A stretch of DNA of 64,000 nucleotides from assembly GCF_018613695.1 (NCBI RefSeq), contig NZ_JAGGPR010000023.1, positions 27,515 to 91,514 of the forward strand, read 5' to 3'. Shown piece by piece: positions 1-8,653 of this stretch. Under the pieces are notes generated by a model. That model was given only the letters and a program-made list of their open reading frames with translations. It did not search any database and had not been told where the DNA came from. Position numbers and translations under genes: made by a program. This DNA comes from Arthrobacter sp. ISL-95 (lineage in GTDB: Bacteria; Actinomycetota; Actinomycetes; Actinomycetales; Micrococcaceae). Each line of letters starts with the position of its first letter. The stretch's first letter is position 1.

Positions 1-23
1 ATCCCGGTGGGAGAAGCAGCCAT
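1..23 (-). CDS. 5' end of a divergent gene, cut by the window edge
   Basis: Only the first seven codons are inside the window, reading MAASPTG on the minus strand. An ATG at 23 is preceded by AGGAGG with a 4-nt spacer, a good ribosome binding site. It is divergent from the SIS/kinase pair, so it could be that operon's regulator or transporter, but nothing in seven residues shows the function. Confidence 0.5.
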
Positions 24-74
24 CAGACCTCCTAGGTTTCCTTTATTAATCTACCTTCCAAACTGTGCCCCTGC

Positions 75-116
75 TTGACCGATAGGCATTAGTAAGGTTA
101 TCTGGTTAACTAATGC
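75..116 (+). promoter_or_regulatory. Promoter with overlapping inverted-repeat operator before the SIS gene
   Basis: TTGACC at 75-80 fits a -35 box, with TATCTG 18 bases downstream as a weak -10. A perfect 8-bp inverted repeat, GCATTAGT (86-93) and ACTAATGC (109-116), with 15 bases between, covers the -10 region. A repressor bound there would block transcription. The partner regulator is not visible; the truncated divergent gene is one candidate. Confidence 0.5.
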
Positions 117-139
117 TCGCACTGAAGAAGGAAGATCAA

Positions 140-1174
140 ATGACACCCACTAGACCTTGGCTCAAGTTTGACGAGGGCATCGCGGCGCAGTCAGCGGGGC
201 TCACGGAGTCCGTGCAGAAAGTTCGTGAATGGCTTGCTACAGGCGCAGCCGAAGCCCTCAAGGGAAAAAGCCTCCTGTTCGCCGGCATCGGAGCAAGCTA
301 CGCAGCTGCGGCAACCCCTGTTTACTTCTTGCGCCAAGCAGGTATTGCAGCCTTCCGCTCATCCTGCGCTGATGTCCCTGACGAGGGCATTGCCCTCGCG
401 GATGTATACGTGGGAATTTCCCAGGGGGGCCGCAGCCGGGAGACCATTCAGGCCTTGCTTACCGTGCCGCGGGAACGCCGCGTGGCTGTAGTCAACCACT
501 CCCATTCGCCCCTTGCCAGCGAGACAGGGATCGTCCTCAGCGTGGGTGACTTGTTGGACAGCCGCATGTCCTCGATCGGGTTTACGGCGACGGTTGCGGC
601 CCTGGGGCTGTTGGCGGAGTGGATCACTGACGGAGCTACGGACGCAGGTTGGGACACCATTGGACCGCTGACGGAGAAGGTCATGGCTGACAATGATGAT
701 GTCCTTCGGCTATTTGCATCGGAAATTGCAGAACGGGGAACTGTGGATGTCGTCGCCGCGGCCCCGAACCTGACATCGGCTGAGCAGGGAGCGCTCCTGT
801 TCCGCGAGGGACCTTTCGTTCCTTCTATGGCCATGGACACCAGGTCCTACCTGCACGGTCCGATGGACTGCGCCGGCCCTTCCACTGCTCATGTGCTGAT
901 CGGCGGGGCGCGCGAAGGCCTGCTGGCTGATCAGCTCGCGGAAAAGATCGTTCCGATCCTGCTGATTACAGACGAGGACGTGGCAGCCGCCGCAACGATT
1001 ATCCGCATCCCCCAGCTCACCGCCGTGCAACGCTCTGTCCTGGAAGTGGCCTTGATGCAGCGCCTCGTTCAGCACACCGCTGCCGCCTTTGGGCGGAACA
1101 TCGAAGACCGGGCGTTCACGCGATACGACACAAAGGTGGACAGCGTGCGGCAGGTCATCGACGGAACATTGTGA
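140..1174 (+). CDS. SIS-domain sugar isomerase/deaminase-like protein
   Basis: A 344-residue protein with two sugar-isomerase (SIS) folds, like the isomerase half of GlmS or AgaS-type proteins, which act on phosphorylated amino sugars. The first SIS motif is visible near residue 45 (FAGIGAS), followed by GISQGGRSRET, a phosphosugar-binding loop. The second half carries a REGPF motif near residue 230 and HGP near 248, both typical of GlmS-like isomerase domains. The ATG at 140 has GAAGGAAG just upstream, so it is preferred to an in-frame ATG at 113. Its stop overlaps the GTG of the kinase gene, so the two are translationally coupled and probably act in one amino-sugar pathway. The exact substrate is unknown. 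Confidence 0.8.
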   Translation: MTPTRPWLKFDEGIAAQSAGLTESVQKVREWLATGAAEALKGKSLLFAGIGASYAAAATPVYFLRQAGIAAFRSSCADVPDEGIALADVYVGISQGGRSRETIQALLTVPRERRVAVVNHSHSPLASETGIVLSVGDLLDSRMSSIGFTATVAALGLLAEWITDGATDAGWDTIGPLTEKVMADNDDVLRLFASEIAERGTVDVVAAAPNLTSAEQGALLFREGPFVPSMAMDTRSYLHGPMDCAGPSTAHVLIGGAREGLLADQLAEKIVPILLITDEDVAAAATIIRIPQLTAVQRSVLEVALMQRLVQHTAAAFGRNIEDRAFTRYDTKVDSVRQVIDGTL

Positions 1175-2109
1175 AAACCACAGTTGTAGGAATCGATGTC
1201 GGTGGCTCAAAGACAGCGGTGCGAGCCGCCGACGCCGGTTCCGGAATCCTTTCAACCGACATCACGGTACCGACGCAGTCGTGGAGAGGTGAAAGCTTCC
1301 CCACAAAAGCGCGCGTCCTATTGGACTTGGTGGACCAACACGTGGGCTCTGACATAGCGGCCCTCGCCGTCGGAGCCCATGGATGTGACACTCAGGAACA
1401 GTGCGATGCTCTGCAAAAGGCCATCGCCGAAATGGCTACCTTTCCCGTCCGAGTCGTCAATGATGCACATCTGCTTCCCTACGCGGCCGGTTATCCGAAG
1501 GCCATCGGCGTCATTTCCGGGACAGGATCCATAGCCGTGGGCACCACGCCGGAGGGGAAGGGAATTTCGGCCGGCGGATGGGGCTGGCTGGTAGGCGACG
1601 ATGGTGGTGCTACCGGTCTGGTCCGAGAAGCAGTCCGTGCGGCCCTCATCGCGTCCGATTGTGGCCATAGGGATCAGATACTGGAATCTACCCTGACGGC
1701 AGCGGCCGGTGTAACCCGGATCGGAGAGGTCAGCATGAAGCTCATGCTTGAACGACCCGAACGCTGGGCACTCTTCGCTCCTGCCGTATTTGCCGCCTCT
1801 GCGACCGGTTCACCCATTGCTAAATGGGTGATCAACGCCGCCGCGCGTTCCTTGAGTGACCTCGTGGATTCCGTGGCAAACCACGGCGCCGACGCGGCCC
1901 ATATCGTGCTCGGCGGCTCCGTCATCGCTTCGCAGCCGGAATACGCCGCCGAGGTTCGCTCGTTACTGGCGATCTCACGACCACAGTCCACCACAGTGGT
2001 ACTGGATCGGCCTCCGGTAACCGGGGCTCTCGTGATCTCACAGATGTTACACACGCGGGGAGAGTACGAGGCGGCATTCGCTGCCGAAAGGTTTACCTTC
2101 GGCGAGTAA
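1171..2109 (+). CDS. BadF/BadG-type ATPase, probable N-acetylglucosamine kinase
   Basis: A 312-residue kinase of the ASKHA fold. GIDVGGSKT near the N-terminus is the phosphate-1 loop, VISGTGS near residue 114 is phosphate-2, and GWGWLVGDDGG is the sugar-binding/catalytic segment of BadF/BadG-type N-acetylhexosamine kinases. LGGSVIAS near residue 249 is the adenosine loop. It starts at GTG, sharing four bases (GTGA) with the SIS gene stop. Family knowledge suggests phosphorylation of GlcNAc or a related amino sugar, whose phosphate the SIS protein would then isomerise or deaminate; this pathway is inferred. Confidence 0.8.
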   Translation: MKTTVVGIDVGGSKTAVRAADAGSGILSTDITVPTQSWRGESFPTKARVLLDLVDQHVGSDIAALAVGAHGCDTQEQCDALQKAIAEMATFPVRVVNDAHLLPYAAGYPKAIGVISGTGSIAVGTTPEGKGISAGGWGWLVGDDGGATGLVREAVRAALIASDCGHRDQILESTLTAAAGVTRIGEVSMKLMLERPERWALFAPAVFAASATGSPIAKWVINAAARSLSDLVDSVANHGADAAHIVLGGSVIASQPEYAAEVRSLLAISRPQSTTVVLDRPPVTGALVISQMLHTRGEYEAAFAAERFTFGE

Positions 2110-2132
2110 AACGCGTTGACTACGCGCCTAGT

Positions 2133-2171
2133 GGGCTCGGCCCCGTGGACTGCCATCACGGAGCCGAGCCC
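2133..2171 (+). terminator. Hairpin terminator after the amino-sugar pair
   Basis: GGGCTCGG at 2133-2140 pairs with CCGAGCCC at 2164-2171, and an inner CCGTG/CACGG pairing lengthens the stem. It begins 23 bases after the kinase stop. There is no T-run, so it may be an actinobacterial hairpin-only terminator. Confidence 0.55.
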
Positions 2172-2554
2172 ATAGCCTTGCATTCGAGGCCGCCCCCGAC
2201 AAGTAAGCACCCCTGCGTTGGGGCAACAGGGGCACAACTAGCGGAAGCCAAGGTTGCGTGACATCGACTGCGATCATGATGGTTTATCCGAAAGCCGCGC
2301 GTGCTGCCGACCAAACTTCTCACCGTGGATACGAATGGCATTTGACGTGCTGTCGCCCGTCCACCGGAAATAGAATTGGCTTGACGAAACGTCCGTTATC
2401 GGAGTTCTACTTGACGGTTCGGACGGCCCAGTGAATGATGTGGCCCGACTCGTCACCGCGAACAGCTAGACAGCTTTGACGAGCTCCTCGCTTTGTACGC
2501 TGCATCCTGGGTTCGCCTTCCTTTGGCGAGGTCAGGGGACGCCGAATGACCCCT
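2172..2554. other. Gene-free gap between convergent genes
   Basis: This lies between the kinase terminator and the 3' end of the cupin gene. I see no convincing open frame, RNA gene or repeat. Confidence 0.5.
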
Positions 2555-2947
2555 TCAGAGTTCACTCGTCAGAGCGCTATTGTCTGGTGGAACTCTGGCG
2601 GCCAGGTACAGCTTGCGCAGAGGTCTCTTGTGTATTGTCCATCGAGTTTGCATTCCATCGGCCAGGCGGACGATCGAACCGGGGAAGAGCCGAAGCGTTG
2701 GCAGCTTTGGTTCCAGGAACTCAACAGTGGCCTCGCCGGTGAGGACAAGGAAGACCTCCTCGCTTTCAACGTCGAGCAGTGACCCGGCGCTCATCTCCCA
2801 TAGGCCAAACTCAGCTCCTGCGACGGAGCCCAAATTTGTGATCGAAGTGGACGGGTTCCCCTCGCAATGCTGCCAAACTTCGACCGGATGGTTGTCCAGC
2901 GGGGCAATCGTCGCCTGAATCATTTCTCCTGGGGCGATTTCCCTCAT
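2555..2947 (-). CDS. Small cupin-domain protein (cupin_3 / DUF861 type)
   Basis: A 130-residue single-domain cupin. The central part (EFGLWEMSAGSL, then EEVFLVLTGEATV) matches the cupin_3 group that includes EutQ- and ureidoglycine-hydrolase-like proteins. The usual metal histidines are mostly replaced, so metal binding is doubtful. Its ATG overlaps the stop of the FAD oxidoreductase gene by four bases. Cupins of this type often accompany amine-oxidising FAD enzymes, so an accessory role in the same pathway is likely but not shown. Confidence 0.75.
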   Translation of the reverse strand: MREIAPGEMIQATIAPLDNHPVEVWQHCEGNPSTSITNLGSVAGAEFGLWEMSAGSLLDVESEEVFLVLTGEATVEFLEPKLPTLRLFPGSIVRLADGMQTRWTIHKRPLRKLYLAARVPPDNSALTSEL

Positions 2948-4317
2948 GAGTCGAATCCCAGCCCGACGGCGTCGAGCGCTTTGAGGATGAGGTTCCGTTT
3001 CCCTTGATTGTGGTCGGCCCGGTCCATGGACCGGCGCGTCAGGATGATCCCTAGGAAAGCCAGCGGTTCAGGCGGGAAGGGAAGTGGCCGTTTCCGGACC
3101 ATTTCCACTCGTGTGCGTTCCGTGTCGAGGCCGGCCAGCAGATCCAGGAGAACGTCGGCGGCGAATGCGGTGGCGCCCATGCCGAGGCCCGTGAAACCTG
3201 CCGCGTACGCAACGCGACCCTTGCGGGCGGTGCCGAAGAATGCACAGAACTGCGTACTCGAGTCGATCGGCCCAGCCCACTTGTGTGTGAACTTCAACCC
3301 TTCCAATTGCGGGAACGTGGTGAAGAAGTGGGAGGCGATCTTCTCCCAGGTGGCGGGCTGGTGCTCGTGCCGCTGGTCCACGCGCCTGCCCCAGAAGTAG
3401 AGGGCTTCGTACCCGCCGAACAGGATCCGGTGGTCCTTGGTGATCCGGTAGTAGTGGAACTGGTTAGCAACATCGCCAATGCCCTGCCGTTTTTCCCACC
3501 CGATGGAGGCCAACTGTTCGGGTGTGAGGGGCTCGGTCATGAGCGCGTAATCGTACACAGGCACCGTCATCAGCTGGTTCCGCTTCAACAAGGAAGGGAA
3601 GACGTTGGTGGCGAGCACAACGTGAGCGGCCTCCACGTTACCTCGTTCGGTGACGATGGTGACGCCGTGCTCCTGGTCCTTCAGCTCGCGCACACGAGTG
3701 CCTTCGTGAATTTTGACGCCAAGGTCTGTGGCCACCGAATCCTTGTTCCAGCGGCCGGCCAGGTAAGTGGGCGAGTAGGCCTCGGCCTGGACGGCTTCGC
3801 GATCCAGGTACACACTGCCTGGGCTGTCGTCCTCTTGAAGCCAGGCCACCTGGTGAGGTTCCACCGCCACGTTAAGCTCGCCCGTTCGTCCCCAGCCGCA
3901 GTCCATGCCGTACTTCTCTATGGCTTCCTGCATGCGGTTCAGGTTCTCCATGCCAAGCCGGTTCAGCGTCTCCAGCTCGTCCGGCCAACGATTCTTGCCA
4001 TTCTCGTGGCCGTGGGTGAGGCTGGCTTCACAGAAGCCGCCGTTCCGGCCCGACGCCGCCCACGCCACCCGCTCCGCTTCCAGCAGGACCACCGTCCGAC
4101 CGGGGTCCCTTTCTTTGGCCCTGAGGGCAGGCCACAGCCCGGTGTAGCCGCCACCGACGATCACAAGGTCCGCGGCAGTGTCGCCGTCGAGTTGCGGGTA
4201 GCGTGTAGCGGTGTCCTTCAGGTCGTCGATCCAGAAGGCCCGGTGGGCGGCGCCTTCCAACGCATGCGCTACGACGGCGGCCTGCGGGACGTTCCGCTCG
4301 AAAACGGTGGTATTCAC
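2944..4317 (-). CDS. FAD-dependent oxidoreductase (DAO family, PuuB-like)
   Basis: A 457-residue flavoprotein of the D-amino-acid-oxidase family. VIVGGGYTGLWPA near residue 52 is the Rossmann dinucleotide-binding motif and ASGRNGGF near residue 88 is the covalent or close FAD contact region seen in gamma-glutamylputrescine oxidase-like enzymes. The C-terminal AAGFTGLGMG is the second FAD motif. It starts at GTG with AGGAG eight bases upstream. Together with the cupin it probably oxidises an amine or amino acid. The gene just upstream is a decayed ABC ATPase, so uptake once coupled to this step may be lost. Confidence 0.85.
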   Translation of the reverse strand: MNTTVFERNVPQAAVVAHALEGAAHRAFWIDDLKDTATRYPQLDGDTAADLVIVGGGYTGLWPALRAKERDPGRTVVLLEAERVAWAASGRNGGFCEASLTHGHENGKNRWPDELETLNRLGMENLNRMQEAIEKYGMDCGWGRTGELNVAVEPHQVAWLQEDDSPGSVYLDREAVQAEAYSPTYLAGRWNKDSVATDLGVKIHEGTRVRELKDQEHGVTIVTERGNVEAAHVVLATNVFPSLLKRNQLMTVPVYDYALMTEPLTPEQLASIGWEKRQGIGDVANQFHYYRITKDHRILFGGYEALYFWGRRVDQRHEHQPATWEKIASHFFTTFPQLEGLKFTHKWAGPIDSSTQFCAFFGTARKGRVAYAAGFTGLGMGATAFAADVLLDLLAGLDTERTRVEMVRKRPLPFPPEPLAFLGIILTRRSMDRADHNQGKRNLILKALDAVGLGFDS

Positions 4318-4344
4318 TGGAAATTCTCCTGCTCCTGGGCGCGC

Positions 4345-4715
4345 TCACATGGCGCCGGGACTGTTGATGGTGGCCGAGGCTGCTGGTGTTGGCGGGATTG
4401 CCGAAGCAGCGACCTGTTCGGCGTCCGTCCCACAAAGGCCGGGGACGTGAGGCGATGAGGTTCCGCGTGTAGTCGTCCCGGGGTCCTCAAGAATGCGGGC
4501 CGTGGGGCCCTTGCTCCACAATCCGTCCCTGATGCATCACCAGGAGCACGGAACAAAGGCGCGAGACCACGGCCAGGTCATGGGTGACGAACAGGATGGT
4601 GAGTCCGAGCTGGTCCCGCAGTTCCTCCACGAGCTCCAAAACCTGCGCTCGGACAGAGACGTCCAAGGCACTCGTGGCTTCATCGACCACCAGGACCTTC
4701 CCGGGCTGCAGCTGG
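4345..4715 (-). pseudogene. Broken 3' remnant of a peptide-type ABC transporter ATPase
   Basis: One frame gives VDEATSALDVSVRAQ and then LFVTHDLAVVSRLC, the Walker B/D-loop and H-loop of an Opp/Dpp ATPase, but the Walker A half is missing. After VEQGP the homology jumps frame to TARILEDP and again to DDYTRNLIASRP, the normal end of this family, so there are at least two frameshifts. A further frame gives a plausible tail ending at a TGA at 4345-4347. The similarity stops upstream near 4715. It sits directly before the FAD oxidoreductase gene and looks like the relic of its importer. Confidence 0.75.
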
Positions 4716-4745
4716 GCTGGTCGATTTCTTGCCGTTCATGAGCTT

Positions 4746-4778
4746 GTGTCCTCTTCTCGCGTTTTGCTCTGAGGACAC
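4746..4778. terminator. Inverted repeat after the amidohydrolase gene
   Basis: GTGTCCTC at 4746-4753 is perfectly complementary to GAGGACAC at 4771-4778. It lies 73 bases past the end of the minus-strand amidohydrolase gene and just beyond the point where the ABC ATPase remnant is cut off. It may be a terminator or the scar of a rearrangement. Confidence 0.35.
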
Positions 4779-4850
4779 CGGCGCTCGTCTATGAGCAGCG
4801 CAGAGTTCGGCACAGTATCGCTCTGAGACTGGCGCTTTGACGTTCGGAGG

Positions 4851-6455
4851 TCATTCGCGCTCGAAAACCACCCTGCCATTCACGACGGTGACGGCCGTGC
4901 CGACGGAGTTGAGCGCCTCCGTGGGGATTTCGAATGGATCGATCGTGGAGACCACGAGATCAGCGCGTTCGCCCACCCGCACCCGGCCCGGTGTGGCTAG
5001 CACAAGTGAGGCGGATCCATCCGTGTAGGCAGCGAGCGTCTCCTCGAGGGACAGCCGTTGGTCTTCGTCCAGCACGTCTGCGGAGTCCGGAAGCGTTCGG
5101 TTGACGGCTACGTGGATCGCGACCCAGGGATCGGCTGGAGAGACCGGCCAGTCGGACCCCATGGCGAGGTCGGCGCCGCCGTCGGCCAGTGATCGGAACG
5201 GATAACCGGCGCGCATCCGGTCCTCGCCGATCATGGGCACGACGAAGGGATCGGGCGCCGCCCAGAGCGCCTGCATGTTCGCCGTGATCCCGAGCGGACC
5301 GAACCGGTGCGCGTCGTCGGGATGGATCATCGAAAGGTGGGCGAAGTGGTGGCGAGGACCGGGACCATTTTTCACTCGGGCAGCTTCGACCGCGTCGAGT
5401 GCCACCCGGATACCGCGGTCACCCATGATGTGCAGGTGAAGGGCGAACCCCGCCGCGTCGAGCTGTTCGACGAAGGCGAAGATCGCCTCCTCATCGAAGT
5501 GCATCTCGCCGTTGCCGGCGTGGCTGCAGTATGAGTCTATGAGCGCGGCGGTCTCACCGTGGGGGACGCCATCGATCATTGCCTTCGCTGTGCTGGTTTG
5601 AAAGCCCGCCGCGGCATTCTCCTCACGCAGCCGCACAAAGCGCTCGACAAGCGTAGGAACTTCCTCGGCCCTCATGCCGGGACCGATCCAGAGCGCGCCG
5701 GAGGTCTTCGATGCGAGAGTGCCCTGCTTGATGGCGTTGCGGTAGGCGACCGTGCAGTCGGCCTTGCCGTTGTACTGGCCGAGGATGGCTTCGTGCCAGC
5801 CGGTCACCCCCAGCGACCAGAGGAACTCCTGCGCATTCAAGAGTCCGAGATAGATCTCGTCGTCGGTTGAGGGTGGGACCACCCGCCCGACGAGTTCTGC
5901 CGCTGTTTCGTTCAAGTAGCCGGTGGGTTCGCCGTCCGCATCGAGATAGATGTGTCCGTTGCGCGGCTGCGGCGTGCGGCCGTCGATGCCAGCGATCTCG
6001 AGTGCTTTTGAGTTCACCCACAGTGTGTGGTGACCGGCATCCGAGAGAGCCACGGGTCGGTCGGGCACGATCGCATCAAGCATCTGCCGTGTGGGATTCG
6101 GGAAGATCGCGTGGTCCCAGCCGCCGCCGGTGATCCAGCCCTCACTGGTCTGCTCGACCCTGGCCCGGATCAGATCGAAGGTCTCCTGCTCGGTCTTGGC
6201 CGGCGTCAGGTCGCAGCTGAGGCGCTCGACCCCGGCGAAGGCCGCGTGGGCGTGTGCGTCGACGAAACCGGGCAGGATCGCTCCGCCCCCCGCATCGACG
6301 ATGTGTGTGTCCGGACCCTGCAGCTCGAGCACCCGGGCGTCGTTGCCCACACGCACTATGCGTCCGTCGTTCACCGCCACGGCTGTGTAGACCGTGCGCT
6401 TGCGGCCGTCGAACACCCGACCCGACACCAGGCAGAGGTCTGCGAATTCTGACAT
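4851..6455 (-). CDS. Amidohydrolase (YtcJ-like, metal-dependent)
   Basis: A 534-residue amidohydrolase of the TIM-barrel superfamily, YtcJ/exoenzyme regulatory group. GFVDAHAHA near residue 65 supplies the first two metal histidines, LHLHIMGDRG near residue 330 and HLSMIHPDD near 361 the later ones, and GSDWPVSP near 430 the catalytic aspartate. The start at 6455 is chosen because a GAGAG lies before it; an ATG at 6473 has no ribosome site. It is the last gene of the ABC importer/DUF3237 operon, so it probably hydrolyses an imported amide, carbamate or peptide-like compound. The substrate cannot be read from the sequence. Confidence 0.85.
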   Translation of the reverse strand: MSEFADLCLVSGRVFDGRKRTVYTAVAVNDGRIVRVGNDARVLELQGPDTHIVDAGGGAILPGFVDAHAHAAFAGVERLSCDLTPAKTEQETFDLIRARVEQTSEGWITGGGWDHAIFPNPTRQMLDAIVPDRPVALSDAGHHTLWVNSKALEIAGIDGRTPQPRNGHIYLDADGEPTGYLNETAAELVGRVVPPSTDDEIYLGLLNAQEFLWSLGVTGWHEAILGQYNGKADCTVAYRNAIKQGTLASKTSGALWIGPGMRAEEVPTLVERFVRLREENAAAGFQTSTAKAMIDGVPHGETAALIDSYCSHAGNGEMHFDEEAIFAFVEQLDAAGFALHLHIMGDRGIRVALDAVEAARVKNGPGPRHHFAHLSMIHPDDAHRFGPLGITANMQALWAAPDPFVVPMIGEDRMRAGYPFRSLADGGADLAMGSDWPVSPADPWVAIHVAVNRTLPDSADVLDEDQRLSLEETLAAYTDGSASLVLATPGRVRVGERADLVVSTIDPFEIPTEALNSVGTAVTVVNGRVVFERE

Positions 6456-6488
6456 ATCCAACTCTCTTCTCATCGATGATGCAACTGT

Positions 6489-6968
6489 CTATACCAGGCG
6501 GAAGACCCGGATGATAACGAATCCCGGCTCGGCGCGCGCGTAGCCCACGAACTGCGACTCGGTGAGCCAGGCCAGTGCCGGGTGCCCCGTGCGGAACTGG
6601 AAAGCCGTGCGGTAGTACAGGTCCTCTTCTCGGGGTTCCTCACCGGCAAGCATCCGCTCGAAAACCTTCGGCGTGGTACGCCAGAAGCCACGATTGACGA
6701 CCTCGACCCCCACGGTCCCATCGCCGGGTACATCCGCTTGGATGACGTAGCGGGCATCCAGGCGCACGGTGAGCCCTTCACCGGTCCACCAGTCGCCGCC
6801 GCTGTTGAGGATGCGACCGCTCAGGCGCGGACCGGTGAAGGTTCCCCCTGAGACACGGGCGAAGTGCAGGCCCTCACCGGGCACCTTCCCGCCGAGAGGG
6901 AGCGCTTCGTCCACCTGGCAACGCAACTCAAAGCAATATTCGAACGCGGGCTCCATCAGTTTGACCAT
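6489..6968 (-). CDS. DUF3237 (UPF0311) protein, copy 1
   Basis: A 159-residue protein of the DUF3237 beta-barrel family. The family pattern is clear: an N-terminal FEYCFELRC strand, GPRLSGRIL followed by GGDWW, RLDARYVIQ, and NRGFWR. The ATG at 6968 shares one base with the stop of the ABC ATPase gene and has GAGGGG upstream. No enzymatic reaction is established for the family. A paralogue sits 6 kb away at 12939-13433, also paired with a hydrolase gene, which suggests a shared accessory role in breakdown of related substrates. Confidence 0.8.
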   Translation of the reverse strand: MVKLMEPAFEYCFELRCQVDEALPLGGKVPGEGLHFARVSGGTFTGPRLSGRILNSGGDWWTGEGLTVRLDARYVIQADVPGDGTVGVEVVNRGFWRTTPKVFERMLAGEEPREEDLYYRTAFQFRTGHPALAWLTESQFVGYARAEPGFVIIRVFRLV

Positions 6969-8653
6969 TAGAGGCCCCTCATCTCTTTCACTCGGTGCAT
7001 TAGCGTGATGGTCGGTATCGCCGAGGTTCGGCCCGGGCGCCTGCGGCGCGGCTTCCATCCTTCCCTCGGAATCGAGTCGAGCAGCAACCGGGTATAGTCG
7101 GCCCGCGGTGCATCGAGGATCTCGTCGGCGGTGCCGTACTCCTCCACGCGGCCAGCGCGCATTACGACCACGCGGTCGCAGAGACGGCGGATCACCGTGA
7201 GGTCGTGGGTGATCATGAGCAGCGCGACACCGGTCTCGCGGCGGATGGTGTCGAGCAGGGTGAGGATTTCGACCTGCGTGGTGACATCGATCGCTGAGAC
7301 GGCCTCATCTAGAACAAGGATCTCTGGATCTGCGGCCAGCGCGCGGGCGATAGCGACACGTTGTCGCTGACCGCCGGAGAGTGACTTCGGGCGCTGATCG
7401 GCAAGCTCCGGGTCGAGCGTCACCTGCCGCATGAGCTCTTCGATCCGCCGGGTGACCGCCTCGCGCGAGTCCGAGGGGCGATGCACGCGGATGGCCTCCG
7501 AGAGGCACTCACGGATCGTCTGCCGACGGTCGAGCGACTGGTAGGGATCCTGGAAGACCATCTGTACCTTTTTCGCCCGGCCGCGGCGTGCCGCGCCCCC
7601 GCGGGCGGGAAGACTCCAGTCTTCGCCGGTGACGGTGATGGTGCCGGCATCCGCGCGTTCCAGTCCGCAGATGATTTTGGCCGAGGTCGACTTGCCGGAT
7701 CCGGATTCGCCAACGATGCCGAGCGAGCCGCCTTGGTCTAGCTCGAACGAGACGCCGTTGAGCGCGACCAGGGTTTCCCTGCCGCCAGTGGCGCCGGGAA
7801 CCTGGTAGGTCTTGCTCAGTCCGCTTACGGCGAGCACGGATGTAGCGTCGCGGTCCCTGACCAACTCCTCAGGCTTTGCCTCGTCGAGGGCGGCCGCCAT
7901 CAACACCTTGGTGTACTCCACGCGGGCCTCCTGACGCATCGTTGCCGAGTGCAACGTCTCGACTGTGCGGCCGTGTTGCATGACTGCCACCCGATCGGTC
8001 ACCGCACTCGCCAGTGCGAGGTCGTGGGTGATGAACAGCATCGAGAGCTCGCGATGCTTGCGTAGGTCTCCGATGACGGCCATCACCTCCTCCTGTGTTG
8101 TGACGTCGAGGGCCGTGGTGATCTCGTCGGCGAGCAGGATTTCGGGATCCATCGCGAGCGTCGCGGCGATCATCACGCGCTGGAGAAGGCCGCCGGAGAG
8201 TTCCGCGGGATATTGCCTCAGACGTCGGACGGGATCAGGGATCCCGACTTCGTCTAGCAGTTCGGCTGCACGCCTGTCCGCGGCGGTGCGGCGCTTTCCG
8301 GCGACGTGCACGAGTGCCTCGGTCATGAAGTCGCCGATGGTAAGGAGGGGGTTGAGGTGCGCGCGCGGCGTCTGAAATACCATGCCGATGCGAGTGGCGC
8401 GGAGTTCCTTGCGTTCTTTTGAGCCCATCTCGGCAACGTCGCGCCCGAGGATGCGGATCGCACCGCCCGTCGTGAAGTCGTCGGGCAGGAGACCTGCCAC
8501 TGCCCGCACCGACAGGGTCTTACCGGAGCCCGATTCTCCGACGAGTCCGACCGCCTCACCCGCCGCGACGGCAAGGGTGCAGTTGTGCACGAGCGTGCGA
8601 TGCGGCATGGCGATCGACAGGTGGTCGAGTTCGAGAACTGGTTTGTTGCTCAT
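6968..8653 (-). CDS. Fused DppD-DppF type ABC transporter ATPase
   Basis: A 561-residue protein with two complete ABC ATPase domains, powering import of peptides, nickel or similar solutes. Domain 1 has Walker A GESGSGKT near residue 38, signature LSGGLLQRV and Walker B ILLADE. Domain 2 has GESGSGKS near residue 315, LSGGQRQRV and ILVLDE. The first signature has GLLQ in place of the usual GQ/GM context, a mild deviation. It overlaps the DppC-like permease gene by four bases and the DUF3237 gene by one. Fusion of the two ATPases is common in actinobacteria. Confidence 0.9.
   Translation of the reverse strand: MSNKPVLELDHLSIAMPHRTLVHNCTLAVAAGEAVGLVGESGSGKTLSVRAVAGLLPDDFTTGGAIRILGRDVAEMGSKERKELRATRIGMVFQTPRAHLNPLLTIGDFMTEALVHVAGKRRTAADRRAAELLDEVGIPDPVRRLRQYPAELSGGLLQRVMIAATLAMDPEILLADEITTALDVTTQEEVMAVIGDLRKHRELSMLFITHDLALASAVTDRVAVMQHGRTVETLHSATMRQEARVEYTKVLMAAALDEAKPEELVRDRDATSVLAVSGLSKTYQVPGATGGRETLVALNGVSFELDQGGSLGIVGESGSGKSTSAKIICGLERADAGTITVTGEDWSLPARGGAARRGRAKKVQMVFQDPYQSLDRRQTIRECLSEAIRVHRPSDSREAVTRRIEELMRQVTLDPELADQRPKSLSGGQRQRVAIARALAADPEILVLDEAVSAIDVTTQVEILTLLDTIRRETGVALLMITHDLTVIRRLCDRVVVMRAGRVEEYGTADEILDAPRADYTRLLLDSIPREGWKPRRRRPGRTSAIPTITLMHRVKEMRGL

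Noticed and set aside
3283..4458. Plus-strand open frame of about 391 codons opposite the FAD oxidoreductase
   Set aside because: Shadow of the flavoprotein gene; no motif or ribosome site.
6968..8653. Two separate ATPase genes wrongly joined
   Set aside because: The reading frame is continuous through the linker and this fusion is common in actinobacteria.
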